A stretch of DNA of 64,000 nt from the NCBI GenBank assembly GCA_025618425.1, contig CM046846.1, forward strand, positions 35,179,863 through 35,243,862. Reading direction: 5' to 3'. Both the position numbers and the translations under genes were made by a program. A model generated the notes under the pieces. That model made no database searches, was not told the DNA's origin, and saw only the letters and a program-made list of their open reading frames with translations. Of the stretch, positions 46,921 through 58,300 are shown piece by piece. Origin of the DNA: Heliocidaris tuberculata (Eukaryota; Echinodermata; Echinoidea; Camarodonta; Echinometridae). The number at the start of each line of letters is the position of its first letter. Positions within the stretch are counted from its first letter, which is position 1.

Positions 46921-47919
46921 AAGAAAACAAAGAAAATAAAAAGCATCACACATCACATCAACTCATTAATAAATCTCGCATGAACGTACAGCTATATGAA
47001 AGTATGTAGATTTTTCCTTTTTTGCAATATATACAGAAGAAGTTTATTTACAAACTATAAAATATCACAAATCAATATTGGAAGTGAAAAATAATTTCTA
47101 AAAATGGGACAAATTCAATTGCATACTATTGAATATAAATTATCTTAGCTACTGCAAGGTCGACCAACTTGCCAGCGTTAGGACTGTTTGCAAGCTGGTC
47201 TCCTTGTTTATGAAGATGGGCGGTGCAGTGATATAGCTGGCTTTTAAACACAGCAATACAAGACAAACAAAAATGAGGTAAAGGAAATAAGATTAAAATT
47301 ATATAATTAAAGTGTTAAAAATATGTACAAAATTATTTACAAGCAATATATACATATTTTGTATATTACTATAACGAGTATGTACAACCAGAAATTTATA
47401 ATCAACAAATTGATAAAATTACTATGAGCAGAAAATTGAAATTAAACAATTGAATAATTCATGCACAAACATGACTCAAAAGATGATTAACTAATTGAAA
47501 GCAATACCACAGCACATTTGATATTGCATGGTGCTGCATCATTTCTTGATTGCACTGTTCTCAAGAGGTTAATAGGCACCTGTTAAATACAACACCCCTT
47601 CCCTCTTGTTCTTTTCATCCCTCTCCTTGGAATGTGCCTGTCATGCAATGCAATTTACAGATATGACATCATATTGCCCCTTTAAATTAACAATTTGCAA
47701 AGTTGTCTATGTGAGTCCAGACCCTATGAAAACTGATATCAATAATATTTCCTCAGAACGATGTACACACTTTTTATATGGCAATTGACCTCTTTTAACT
47801 CTTGTAAGTTACTAAAACATAAGCTAACTAATTAAATCATGCACCATCTTAGAAAACACTTGAATAGGATGTAAATTTGAGCAATGGATTAAACGTGTTT
47901 AGCTGTGGTTTGTAAAACC
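46921..47919. other. AT-rich stretch before SINE-like element, copy A
   Basis: No gene recognised. The 47606-47788 plus frame (60 codons) shows nothing family-like. Moderately AT-rich with no internal repeats seen. Confidence 0.55.
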
Positions 47920-48050
47920 TGTGGTAGCGCTAGTTGAGTGGTCCCCCAGCGGGGGTCTCATTTTGTGCTATGTCGGATGGGTTCGATTCCCATGATGTTC
48001 CAGATATCAATTAAGAACTTTCATTGGTGGCGACAACATGAAATGAGACT
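47920..48050 (+). mobile_element. tRNA-like SINE candidate with A and B boxes
   Basis: An A-box consensus match, TAGTTGAGTGG, is at 47931-47941 and a B-box match, GGTTCGATTCC, at 47980-47990, 38 bp apart, a normal spacing for Pol III internal promoters. The B box lies in a T-arm hairpin. Between them CCCCCAGCGGGGG forms a hairpin. The 3' part is the 89-bp cassette (47959-48047), here bordered by perfect 9-bp inverted repeats GTCTCATTT/AAATGAGAC (47955-47963, 48041-48049). A TTTTT run at 48072-48076 could terminate transcription. It is not a canonical tRNA: no acceptor stem is apparent. Confidence 0.65.
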
Positions 48051-48519
48051 AAATCTGTATACTCATGAAAAATCTTTTTAAAAAATGCATTCATGTCCAC
48101 AGGGTACCCACCACCGTTGGTCGTCTCCATCTGACAGCAAAGGGAATGTCCCCCAAATTGCGGGTTGGGCCAGGGTTAGGTTAAGGTACTCGGCAACTCG
48201 TAAGTGGCTTAAAATCCATCCATGGTATGTCTTGGGAAGCGGCGAAGGCAGTGTCAGCTGACCTATGTATGTATAGAAAAGAAAAAAGCTTTGGATGATA
48301 TGCAGGTGACATGATATCATGATTTTATGATTTTACATATGTAGAATAAGAACTTTTGCAAATTTTCACTCTGGGAGTTTATGCGAATTTCTTGAAATAT
48401 CTTGGTTCTACATATTCCGAAGTTAAATCGGTGAGAAAATTATGACGGAAGAAGGTCAATAACATTCATTTTCAAGTCGATGTCGATGCCCGTGCCAAAT
48501 TTTGTTGGACAAAATCAAA
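48051..48519. other. Spacer after SINE-like element, copy A
   Basis: No gene recognised; an 80-codon minus frame (48078-48320) is present in both copies with one His/Asp change and has no family resemblance. Contains GGCCAGGGTTAGGTTAAGG, a weak telomere-like motif, at about 48170. Confidence 0.5.
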
Positions 48520-49237
48520 GGGTCTTAAAGCTATGCAAACGTACAAACAAATGAATGTATGATGGGGGGGACCTAAAGCTACATGTACGCACTTTGTTTC
48601 CAGCGGCTAAAAAGTCACCTTTTCAATGATTAATGCGAATTTATTTCATACATCTTGGTTCTACATACTCTTAAATTAAATCAATGAGAATATTAGGACG
48701 GACAATTATCAATAACATTAATTTTCAAGTCGATGTCGATACCCATGTTGAATTTGGTGGACAAAATGAAAGGGTCCTAAAGCTACGCACACGTAATAAA
48801 TGAATGCAAATCTTGATTTTGAAGCTGACTAATGTGAATTTCACCCCATTTCCATATAATGATAATATCACAAAAATAAGGGAAAATTACTCATTCTTTT
48901 TGGCAAACGTAAATGATAATCTCGCTGCTTAGTCGCACCAAAAGTTTTTGGCATTGAACGCGTGGTATTGCGCGTATTTGCGGGGTGCGTAGCTTTAGGA
49001 CCCCTAAGCATAAATCTTAATTTTGAAGCTGACTGATGTGAATTTCACCCCAATTACTAATTATGTCTAGTGATAATATTACTAAAAAATAACAGAAAAG
49101 TACTCATTGGTTTTGGTTAACGAAAATGATAATCTCGTTGCCAAGTCACATGAAAAGTTTGGCGCATTGAATGCATCGCATTTGGTATATGTGTGGGGTG
49201 AATAGCTTTAGGACCTGCGCAGATTTAGGACCCCTTA
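48520..49237. repeat. Nested inverted-repeat region, copy A
   Basis: Motifs related to GGTCCTAAAGCTACGCAC occur in one orientation at 48520, 48568 and 48772 and in the other at 48985, 49203 and 49223. The left side holds two diverged copies of a 250-260-bp segment (CATCTTGGTTCTACATA ... AAGTCGATGTCGAT), the right side two copies of a segment of about 200 bp (TTTGAAGCTGACTAATGTG). Confidence 0.75.
48772..49003. mobile_element. 232-bp element with perfect 19-bp inverted ends
   Basis: GGGTCCTAAAGCTACGCAC at 48772-48790 is exactly reverse-complementary to 48985-49003. The interior is AT-rich and non-coding. Identical span and ends in copy B. May be a MITE or the innermost arm pair of a larger palindrome. 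Confidence 0.65.
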
Positions 49238-49514
49238 CCATACGTAAATTAATAAATAGATAATAAACTCTTTGTGAGAAGTTTCCTGAAAGGCAAAGCC
49301 TTCTACTAAGTTCTAGACACTAAAACTAAAACTAAGTAAAACATGCAAATTGTTCATGTTTCTATTTCAATTCTTCAGAAGTTGAGTATTCATGATATTT
49401 CATTTTTTGATGAATTTCTTATACAGACTATCATATTGTTTTTAATGATGACACTCATCGTAATGAGTGAATAAAGTTTAGTTGAAGTTGAAGTCCAAGA
49501 AGATATTTTTGGAT
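49238..49514. other. AT-rich segment, end of the class-2 shared part
   Basis: No gene seen. Contains ACTAAAACTAAAACTAAG and ends GTTTAGTTGAAGTTGAAGTC just after a polyadenylation-like AATAAA at 49470, resembling the 3' end of a retroelement. Confidence 0.45.
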
Positions 49515-49873
49515 GGGATACATTTTGACGGTAGGCCCATGTCTAGTCCTCTGCGGGCTGGTCGGGCCGGGCTGGGGTGCAGCGCCGTGACGCGCCGCTG
49601 CAGCAAACATCCACCAAGCAAGTAGCTAAGCAAGGCCAAGAGTTGAGTTTTAACTCTTATTTGATGGTTATATAGGCCCTACGCTATTTGTTAGTTGGGT
49701 TGGATAAATAATAAAGATAAATGTTTCTCAACTTACCTGTAGATGTAGATTTTGCTCAATTTTGAGTTGAAAATCCGAGAGAGACAACTAGAATTTGAAG
49801 TGAACTTTACAAGCTAGGCCCAAGTTTGAATTGTATGGATGTTTGGAAATGAAATAGACGTAACGTACGTACA

Positions 49874-49901
49874 CTAACCCTAACTAACCCTAACCCTAAC
49901 C
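49874..49901 (-). repeat. Telomere-like motif on the opposite strand
   Basis: Four CTAACC-type units with one 2-bp slip. Orientation is opposite to the four large tracts. Confidence 0.8.
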
Positions 49902-51311
49902 TATAATCTCTGAATATTGTGATTTATTTGATGACCGATGAGTAAAAATTAAGCAAGTGAAATTGTAAATTAAAAATCAATGACGAGTCAAGTTAATTTA
50001 TGGAAACTGATTTGGATTAAAAAAAAACTACTTACTTGCTCGTAGTGGTATTTGTGCTGAAAACCTTTCACATGTGTAAAAAACCGGATTACATGAGCGC
50101 ATGAATCCTGTGGTAGGGTTATGTCCATAGATGTCTAAAAAAAAGGAGGAAAGCTGAAGTTAGCCGTACGAGATAATGTGAAATGTTAGTATCGCGATAG
50201 CCGGGAAAGCTGTATGTTAGCATGTTGATAATTTTTTGGAAGGGGAGGTATCGCGATAACAAGGTCGGTGGGCTTACTTCAGCCCGTGGGATTATTTGGT
50301 TTGTTATTGTTGGAAGCGCTCTCTACGTTGAAGATATGGCAATGCCGAAATTGGGATGAAAAATGGAGTTGTTTTGTGGCATTTTAAGAAATAAATAGAT
50401 GAATTTATATGAATCCAATGGCAGAAAAGTGTTTTGGTGTTATTTTTGAATTGAAGTGAGGGTAATATAGCTCATAATTGATATTGAATTTTTGTTTGTG
50501 ATGAGTTTTGGTGGACGGACTTTTTAGTGTTATACTGTAGAAAGCTATGGGTGTTAGTGGGTGTTAGATGAGTCGGAGCAAAAAAGGAGTGAATTAGGGT
50601 TGCTAATAATTGATATTTTGAATGAAAAAATGTGGGAAAAAAAGGTTGTATCATGTTGTGGTTGAATAAAATGTGACAACTAAAGCAGTCCGCTGCTCCA
50701 AAGGTAATTATTAAGGAAAATACAACAAGTTGAAAAGTGGGGAAAAAAGTGATTTTGGTCATTTTGCATAGATTTGAGGAAAAACTTTTTTTGTTTATTT
50801 GCTTATTATTAAAAAACTACTCAATGAAATGTTCCAATTTTTTGAGAACATGTTTCCGATGATATGATGAAGACATTAGAATTTTTTCCTGATTTTTAGG
50901 GGCCTATTAAAAAATTTTTTTTTTTGGTTGAATTAAAAAGAGATAATGGGTAGGGTTGACTTATTGGTTTACTGCATTTTTTTGGAAAAATGAATTTGGT
51001 AACCCTGGAGGTCTTAATTAGGCTAATTAACCTAAGGGGGGTAATTATTAGTGGAAAGAATAGCAATCTAACAAAATCCTGGGAGTCCTAGGACCTCTGG
51101 AACACCCTAACCCAGTAAAGGTACCCAAGGGTCACTTTTTTTCATGTTTTGTGAATTTTGAATGGGTTGCCATGCATTAAATTGAACCAACGGCATTTTA
51201 TAAATAGCCGAGCACAATAGCTTTAAGTTGAAAAAAAAAGTTTGAAAAAAGAGCAAGAAACAAAATATCTAATCAAAATAGTTGGCGAAATTTTCTGGGT
51301 TAACCCTCTAG

Positions 51312-51337
51312 TACCCGAAAAGTTACTTTTTGGTACC
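51312..51337. repeat. Palindromic pair of GTAC motifs
   Basis: GTACCCGAAAAGT followed by ACTTTTTGGTAC: two GTAC units facing each other about 175 bp left of the TTAGGG tract, matching the isolated GTAC motifs left of the class-1 tract. Confidence 0.75.
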
Positions 51338-51511
51338 TCTGGGAGCTAAAAGGTTAATAAAAACAAAAATGAAATGAAGGTTTGTCTCGAAATTGCTATT
51401 ATATAAAATATAACTATTTAGTAGTGTAATCTATAAGTAACAGTTTGATTGCATTCATAATAAAAGAATTATGAGCGTTTAAAAAAAAAAAGTCAAATCC
51501 CAAAACCCTAA

Positions 51512-51793
51512 TTAGGGTTAGGGTTAGGGTTAGGGTTAGGGTTAGGGTTAGGGTTAGGGTTAGGGTTAGGGTTAGGGTTAGGGTTAGGGTTAGGGTTAGG
51601 GTTAGGGTTAGGGTTAGGGTTAGGGTTAGGGTTAGGGTTAGGGTTAGGGTTAGGGTTAGGGTTAGGGTTAGGGTTAGGGTTAGGGTTAGGGTTAGGGTTA
51701 GGGTTAGGGTTAGGGTTAGGGTTAGGGTTAGGGTTAGGGTTAGGGTTAGGGTTAGGGTTAGGGTTAGGGTTAGGGTTAGGGTTAGGGTTAGGG
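51512..51793 (+). repeat. Interstitial telomere-like (TTAGGG)n tract 4
   Basis: About 282 bp of essentially perfect TTAGGG. The left edge reads CCCTAATTAGGG, so one unit in the opposite orientation abuts the tract. The left flank is an A-rich class-2 sequence unlike the class-1 flank of the other three tracts. Confidence 0.97.
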
Positions 51794-51802
51794 CTATGGT
51801 TT

Positions 51803-52096
51803 TGTACCTTTGGGCACCCGAAAATTGACTTTGGGTACCCGAAAATTAACCTCATGTACCCGAAAATTAACTGGTTCCCCGAAAATTAACTATGGTTCCC
51901 TCAAAATTGACTATGGTACCCGAAAATTTACCTTGGGTACCCGAAAATTAACCATGGGTACCCCAAAATTAACCTTGGTTCCCCGAAAATTAACCTTGGT
52001 TCCCCGAAAATTAACCATGGGTACCCCAAAATTAACCATGGGTACCTGAAAATTAACCATGGGTGCCTGAAAACTTACCTTTGGGTACCCGAATAT
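51803..52096 (+). repeat. Class-2 GTAC minisatellite, copy B
   Basis: Counterpart of 38967-39258 with unit-level substitutions (for example TTACCTTGGGTACCCGAAAA in place of ...CCCAAAAA). Confidence 0.92.
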
Positions 52097-52678
52097 ACTT
52101 CTTATGTTTGAATTTTTTTTTCTTTGCAATTTGACCTTTCCAGTCATTATGAACTAATAAAATATGATCATTGATTATTATTTTATCACTCCAGAAGAAC
52201 TTGGGGATTATTTTTGTTTTTTAAAGAAATAAGAGTAATTTTATGATGCAGTGTTTATTTCTCAGAAATTTTCCGATTTTTCGACGTTTTCGGAGTATTT
52301 TGTCAGATTTTATCTTCAAATATCTTCTAATATATCTTGTTTCTTACTTTAGGCGGGCAGGGGTAGCTTTAGTATTTAATAATCAATCTATTTCTCATTG
52401 CATTATCGATAATATGATTTTATTAAAAAGATATCTGCAATTATGTAAAGTAATGACAAAAATCAACTCAAAAATTTACGGACTGATTTGTGGATTTGTG
52501 AGGGAGACCGTTAGCTGAGCCAAAACCGGACCTACTTTCTTCTTTCCCATCACTTTTGACGTGACCAAGTTTTGATCATGTTCATGTTCATGTTTCATGA
52601 TTAAATCCACAATTTGCGAGGTAATTGGAAACCTGTAGGGTCAAGACATGATGGAAAATTTACCAGGAGAACGGAGAC
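52097..52678. other. AT-rich flank after GTAC array, copy B
   Basis: Counterpart of 39259-39811 with the same uncalled 91-codon frame (52243-52518). Confidence 0.5.
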
Positions 52679-52876
52679 ATGGTTTCAGACAAAGAGAGGC
52701 TGATTAAAAGGTTAAAACTAAGGCATTATGGTCTCCTTTCTGTGACCGTGGACTGGTTATTCTCAGGCCGCCAGACCCGGCGTACAGAGGGGCTACGGTA
52801 CGTAAACGATCGAGTAGGACAGCTGGTCATGAAACAGTTGTGTGGTGACGGGCCGTGTGGTGATTACTCTTACTAG
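52679..52876 (+). CDS. Uncertain 65-codon open frame, copy B
   Basis: Counterpart of 39842-40039 with the same start, length and stop at the satellite junction. One replacement (Met to Val in the SVTVDW segment) and two silent changes relative to copy A. The preserved frame is expected after a recent duplication and does not prove coding. Confidence 0.18.
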   Translation: MVSDKERLIKRLKLRHYGLLSVTVDWLFSGRQTRRTEGLRYVNDRVGQLVMKQLCGDGPCGDYSY

Positions 52877-54369
52877 AAATACATATAGAATGACCCCCAT
52901 TATTTTTTGAAATTCTTTGTTGTTGCCATTTAAACTTTATGTACAGGTAGAGAAGGAGTGTACAATACATGAAATGAGTTTTCAGACCAAGATTCTGTCC
53001 ATGAAGGTGACAAAATAAGCTCAAAGTTGATCATTTCTGCACGTAGTTTGACTCTGTTCAGCCATTTGGATAAAGTGGGTGTGTAAATTATGCATGTAGA
53101 ATGACCCCCATTATTTTTTGAAATTCTTTGTTGTTGCCATTTAAACTTTATGTACAGGTAGAGAAGGAGTGTACAATACATGAAATGAGTTTTCAGACCA
53201 AGATTCTGTCCATGAAGGTGACAAAATAAGCTCAAAGTTGATCATTTCTGCACGTAGTTTGACTCTGTTCAGCCATTTGGATAAAGTGGGTGTGTAAATT
53301 ATGCATGTAGAATGACCCTCATTATTTTTTGAAATTCTTTGTTGTTGCCATTTAAACTTTATGTACAGGTAAAGAAGGAGTGTACAATACATGAAATGAA
53401 TTTTCAGACCAAGATCATATCCACAAAAGTGACAAATTAAGCTCAAAGTTTGCTAATTTCTGCGCAAAGTTTGACTCTGTTCAGCCTTTCTGATAAAGTG
53501 GGTGTTTATCACCGGTATGATTTGTGTACGGTTTCTTGTTGTCTTTCAACCATTTTGTTTGGGTAAATAGACATGTACAGGAGAATTATCAATCCTAGAA
53601 AGCAATAATGTCAGAATTGTGGCTGAAATAGTTGCTAAATTAATAAACATGTACCAGATGCTACCTGTACATGTAATCTATGTTTACTACCATGTATGTT
53701 ATCAATGGAAAATTTGGTACATGTACTTACATGCAATAGAAATTATGCATATAGAATGACCCCCATTATTTTTTGAAATTCTTTGTAGTTGCCATTTAAA
53801 CTTCATGTACAGGTAGAGAAGGAGTGTACAATACATGAAATGAATTTTCAGACCAAGATCATATCCACAAAAGTGACAAATTAAGCTCAAAATTTGCTAA
53901 TTTCTGCGCATCGTTCGACTCTGTTTAGCCTTTATGATAAAGTGGGTGTTTACTACCGGTGTGTTTTTTGTTTGCGTAGAGGTTCTTGTTGGTTTTAGAA
54001 CATGAAAATACATGTACAGGAGGCCAAAATAGTTGCTAAATTATATACGTGTACATGTACCAGATCTATGTTACATGTACATGTCTAGTTCCATATGTAC
54101 ATGTATGTTGTCAATGGAGAATTTGGTACATGTACTTACATGTATTAGAAATTATGCATATAGAATGACCCCCATTATTTTTTGAAATTCTTTGTTGTTG
54201 CCATTTAAACTTTATGTACAGGTAGAGAAGGAAATTACGATAACTGAAATGTATTTTCAGACCAAGATCATGTCCTGAAGAGTGGCAAAATAAGCTCAAA
54301 GTTTTGCTAATTTCTACGCAAAGTTCGACTCTGTTTAGCCTTTCTGATAAAGCGGGCGTTTAATACCGG
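52876..54369. repeat. Class-2 satellite, first block, copy B
   Basis: Unit starts near 52876, 53086, 53297, 53746 and 54160, lengths about 210, 211, 449 and 410. Copy A alternates 210/450 instead, so units have been gained and lost since the duplication. Confidence 0.88.
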
Positions 54370-55177
54370 TTTGTTTTTTGTTCTTCCTTTTTTCCTTATG
54401 TATTTCTTTGTTTTTCTTCGCTCTTCATTTTTTTCTTATGTATTCTTTTGTTTTTCTGCTCTCTGTCTTCCTTTTTTCCTTACAATGTATGTATTTCTTT
54501 GTTTTTCTTCGCTCTTCTTTTTTTTCTGTATTCTTTTGTTTTTCTGCTCTCTGTCTTCCTTTTTTCCTTATGTATTTCTTTGTTTTTATTCTCCATATCT
54601 TCTTTTTATTTCTTTATGTATTTCTTTGTTTCTCTTCTATCTTCTTTTTTTCCTTATGTATTTCTTTGTTTTTTTCTCGTTTTTTTTGTTATGTATTTCT
54701 TTGTTTTTTCTCTCTTCTTTTTCCCTTATGTATTTGTTAATTTTTTTCTCTCCGTCTTCCTTTCCTTATGTATTTCTTTGTTTTTCTTCTATCTTCTTTA
54801 TTCCTTATGTATTTCTTTGTTTTTATTCTCCATATCTTCTTTTTATTTCTTTATGTATTTCTTTGTTTCTCTTCTATCTTCTTTTTTTCCTTATGTATTT
54901 CTTTGTTTTTCTTCTCGTTTATTTGTTATATATTTCTTTGTTTTTCTTCACTCTTCTTTTTTCCTTATGTATTCCTTTGTTTTTCTTCTCTCCGTCTTCC
55001 TTTCATTATGTATTTCTTTGTTTTTCTTCCATCTTCTTTTTTCCTTATGTATTTCTTTGTTTTTATTCTCAATATCTTCCTTTTTTTCCTTTATGTATTT
55101 CTTTGTTTTTCTTCTCTCTGTCTTCCTTTTTTCCTTATGTATTTCTTTGTTTGTCTTCTCTCTGTCTTCCTTTTCAG
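54370..55177 (+). repeat. T-rich minisatellite, copy B
   Basis: About 810 bp of the same units as 41585-42848, roughly 450 bp shorter. An ACAATGTATG interruption lies near 54482. Open frames of up to 281 codons are composition artefacts. Ends CTTCCTTTTCAG as in copy A. Confidence 0.93.
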
Positions 55178-55320
55178 TATGCACAACACTTGGGTCAAAT
55201 ACGGGCGAACGACTAATAAGAGACTAGGAAAATCGCTGGACCGTTCAACCTTGCTGTGTGGGGCTTTCGTAACAATGAGCAAATATAACGGTTTTGCGTG
55301 ATTTTACTACACTGTACATG
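55178..55320 (+). other. Single-copy island, copy B
   Basis: Counterpart of 42849-42990; a single C to G difference changes Ile to Met in the 40-codon frame ending at 55301. Confidence 0.45.
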
Positions 55321-55329
55321 TATTAGAAA

Positions 55330-58300
55330 TTATGCATATAGAATGACCCCCATTATTTTTTGAAATTCTTTGTGGTTGCCATTTAAACTTTATGTACAGG
55401 TAGAGAAGGAATTTACGATAACTGAAATGAATTTTCAGACCAAGATCATGTCCTGAAAGAGTGACAAAATAAGCTCAAAGTTTGCTAATTTCTGTGCAAA
55501 GTTCAACTCTGTTCAGCCTTTCAGATAAAGTGGGTGTTTACTACTGGTGTGTTTTTTGTTTGCGTAGGGATTCTTGTTGGCTTTAGAACATGAAAATACA
55601 TGTACAGGAGGCCAAAATAGTTGCTAAATTTATATACGTGTACATGTACCAGATGTTACATGTACATGTCTAGTTCCATATGTACATGTATGTTGTCAAT
55701 GGAGAATTTGGTACATGTACTTACATGTATTAGAAATTATGCATATAGAATGACCCCCATTATTTTTTGAAATTCTTTGTTGTTGCATTTTAAACTTTAT
55801 GTACAGGTAGAGAAGGAATTTACGATAACTGAAATGTATTTTTAGACCAAGATCATGTCCTGAAGAGTGACAAAATAAGCTCAAAGTTTGCTAATTTCTA
55901 CGCAAAGTTCGACTCTGTTTAGCCTTTCTGATAAAGTGGGTGTTTACTACCGGTGTGTTTTTTGTTTGCGTAGGGATTCTTGTTGGCTTTAGAACATGAA
56001 AATACATGTACAGGAGGCCAAAATAGTTGCTATACTTATATACGTACATGTACCAGATGTTACATGTACATGTCTAGTTGTATGTTGTCAATGGAGAATT
56101 TGGTACATGTACTTACATGTATTAGAAATTATGCATATAGAATGACCCCCATTATTTTTTGAAATTCTTTGTTGTTGCCATTTAAACTTTATGTACAGGT
56201 AGAGAAGGAATGTATGATACTTGAAATGAATTTTCAGACCAAGATCATGTCCTGAAGAGTGACAAAATAAGCTCAAATGTTGCCAATTTCTACGCAAAGT
56301 TCGACTCTGTTCAGCCTTTCTATTAAAGCGGGCGTTTAATACCGGTATGTTTTTTGTTTGCGTAGGGATTCTTGTTGGCTTTAGAACATGGAAATACATG
56401 TACAGGAGGCCAAAATAGTTGCTAAATTATATACGTGTACATGTACCAGATGCTACATGTACATGTACATGTCTAGTTCCATACATGTTGTCAATGGAGA
56501 ATTTGGTACATGTACTTACATGTATTAGAAATTATGCATATAGAATGACCCCCATTATTTTTTGAAATTCTTTGTTGTTGCCATTTAAACTTTATGTACA
56601 GGTAGAGAAGGAATTTACGACAACTGAAATGAATTTTCAGACCAAGATCATGTCCTGAAGAGTGACAAAATAAGCTCAAAGTTTGCTAATTTCTACGCAA
56701 AGTTCGACTCTGTTTAGCCTTTCTGATAAAGTGGGTGTTTACTACCGGTGTGTTTTTTGTTTGCGTAGGGATTCTTGTTGGCTTTAGAACATGAAAATAC
56801 ATGTACAGGAGGCCAAAATAGTTGCTATACTTATATACGTACATGTACCAGATGTTACATGTACATGTCTAGTTGTATGTTGTCAATGGAGAATTTGGTA
56901 CATGTACTTACATGTATTAGAAATTATGCATATAGAATGACCCCCATTATTTTTTGAAATTCTTTGTTGTTGCCATTTAAACTTTATGTACAGGTACAGG
57001 AATGTATGATACTTGAAATGAATTTTTAGACCAAGATCATGTCCTGAAGAGTGATAAAATAAGCTCAAATGTTGCCAATTTCTGCGCAAAGTTCGACTCT
57101 GTTCAGCCCTTCTATTAAAGCGGGCGTTTAATACCGGTATGTTTTTTGTTTGCGTAGGGATTCTTGTTGGCTTTAGAACATGGAAATACATGTACAGGAG
57201 GCCAAAATAGTTGCTAAATTATATACGTGTACATGTACCAGATGCTACATGTACATGTCTAGTTCCATATGTACATGTATGTTATCAATGGAAAATTTGG
57301 TACATGTACTTACATGTATTAGAAATTATGCATATAGAATGACCCCCATTATTTTTTGAAATTCTTTGTTGTTGCCATTTAAACTTCATGTACAGGTAGG
57401 GAAGGCATGTACGATACATGAAATGAATTTTCAGACGAAGATTCTGTCCACGAAGGTGACAAAATAAACTAAAAGTTTGCTAATTTCTGCGCAAAGTTTA
57501 ACTCCGTTCAGCCTTTCTGATAAAGCGGGCGTTTAATACCGGTATGTTTTTTGTTTGTGTAGGGATTCTTGTTGGCTTTAGAACATGGAAATACATGTAC
57601 AGGAGGCCAAAATAGTTGCTAAATTATATACGTATGTATGTACCAGATGTTACATGTACATGTCTAGTTCCATACATGTTGTCAATGGAGAATTTGGTAC
57701 ATGTACTTACATGTATTAGAAATTATGCATATAGAATGACCCCCATTATTTTTTGAAATTCTTTGTTCTTGCCATTTAAACTTTATGTACAGGTAGAGAA
57801 GGAATTTACGACAACTGAAATGAATTTTCAGACCAAGATCATGTCCTGAAGAGTGACAAAATAAGCTCAAAGTTTGCTAATTTCTGTGCAAAGTTCAACT
57901 CTGTTCAGCCTTTCAGATAAAGTGGGTGTTTACTGGTGTGTTTTTTGTTTGCGTAGGGATTCTTGTTGGCTTTAGAACATGAAAATACATGTACAGGAGG
58001 CCAAAATAGTTGCTAAATTTATATACGTGTACATGTACCAGATGTTACATGTACATGTCTAGTTCCATATGTACATGTATGTTGTCAATGGAGAATTTGG
58101 TACATGTACTTACATGTATTAGAAATTATGCATATAGAATGACCACCATTATTTTTTGAAATTCTTTGTTGTTGCCATTTAAACTTTATGTACAGGTAGA
58201 GAAGGAATTTACGATAACTGAAATGAATTTTCAGTCCAAGATCATGTCCAGAAGAGTGACAAATAAAGCTCAAAGTTTGCTAATTTCTGTGCAAAGTTCG

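Larger units (their letters stand above)
38957..51511 (+). repeat. Class-2 long repeat unit, copy A
   Basis: The sequence right of the TTAGGG tract at 38956 is repeated right of the tract at 51793. The shared blocks are a GTACCCGAAAA minisatellite, two short open frames, satellite with a T-rich minisatellite insert, a purine/pyrimidine tract, a SINE-like element and a nested inverted-repeat region. The last 2 kb (49515-51511) have no partner only because copy B is cut off by the window end. Confidence 0.9.
49515..51511. other. Class-2 right part, present once in the window
   Basis: No gene recognised. Holds a GC-rich patch (49550-49610), telomeric repeats on the opposite strand (49874-49901), and a palindromic pair of GTAC motifs (51312-51337). 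The rest is AT-rich, with runs of A or T near 50780-50930 and 51480. A 96-codon minus frame (50472-50762) begins with a hydrophobic stretch that could mimic a signal peptide, but composition alone explains it. Confidence 0.55.

Noticed and set aside
50472..50762. 96-codon minus frame with hydrophobic N-terminus
   Set aside because: A lone short frame in AT-rich DNA, no copy to test conservation, and Phe/Leu/Thr-rich composition expected by chance.
51506..51517. Head-to-head telomere fusion at CCCTAATTAGGG
   Set aside because: A fusion would read TTAGGG then CCCTAA; this is the opposite order and only one C-rich unit long.
54371..55301. Open frames of 177-281 codons, plus strand
   Set aside because: Same T-rich minisatellite; frame lengths differ from copy A and no domain is present.
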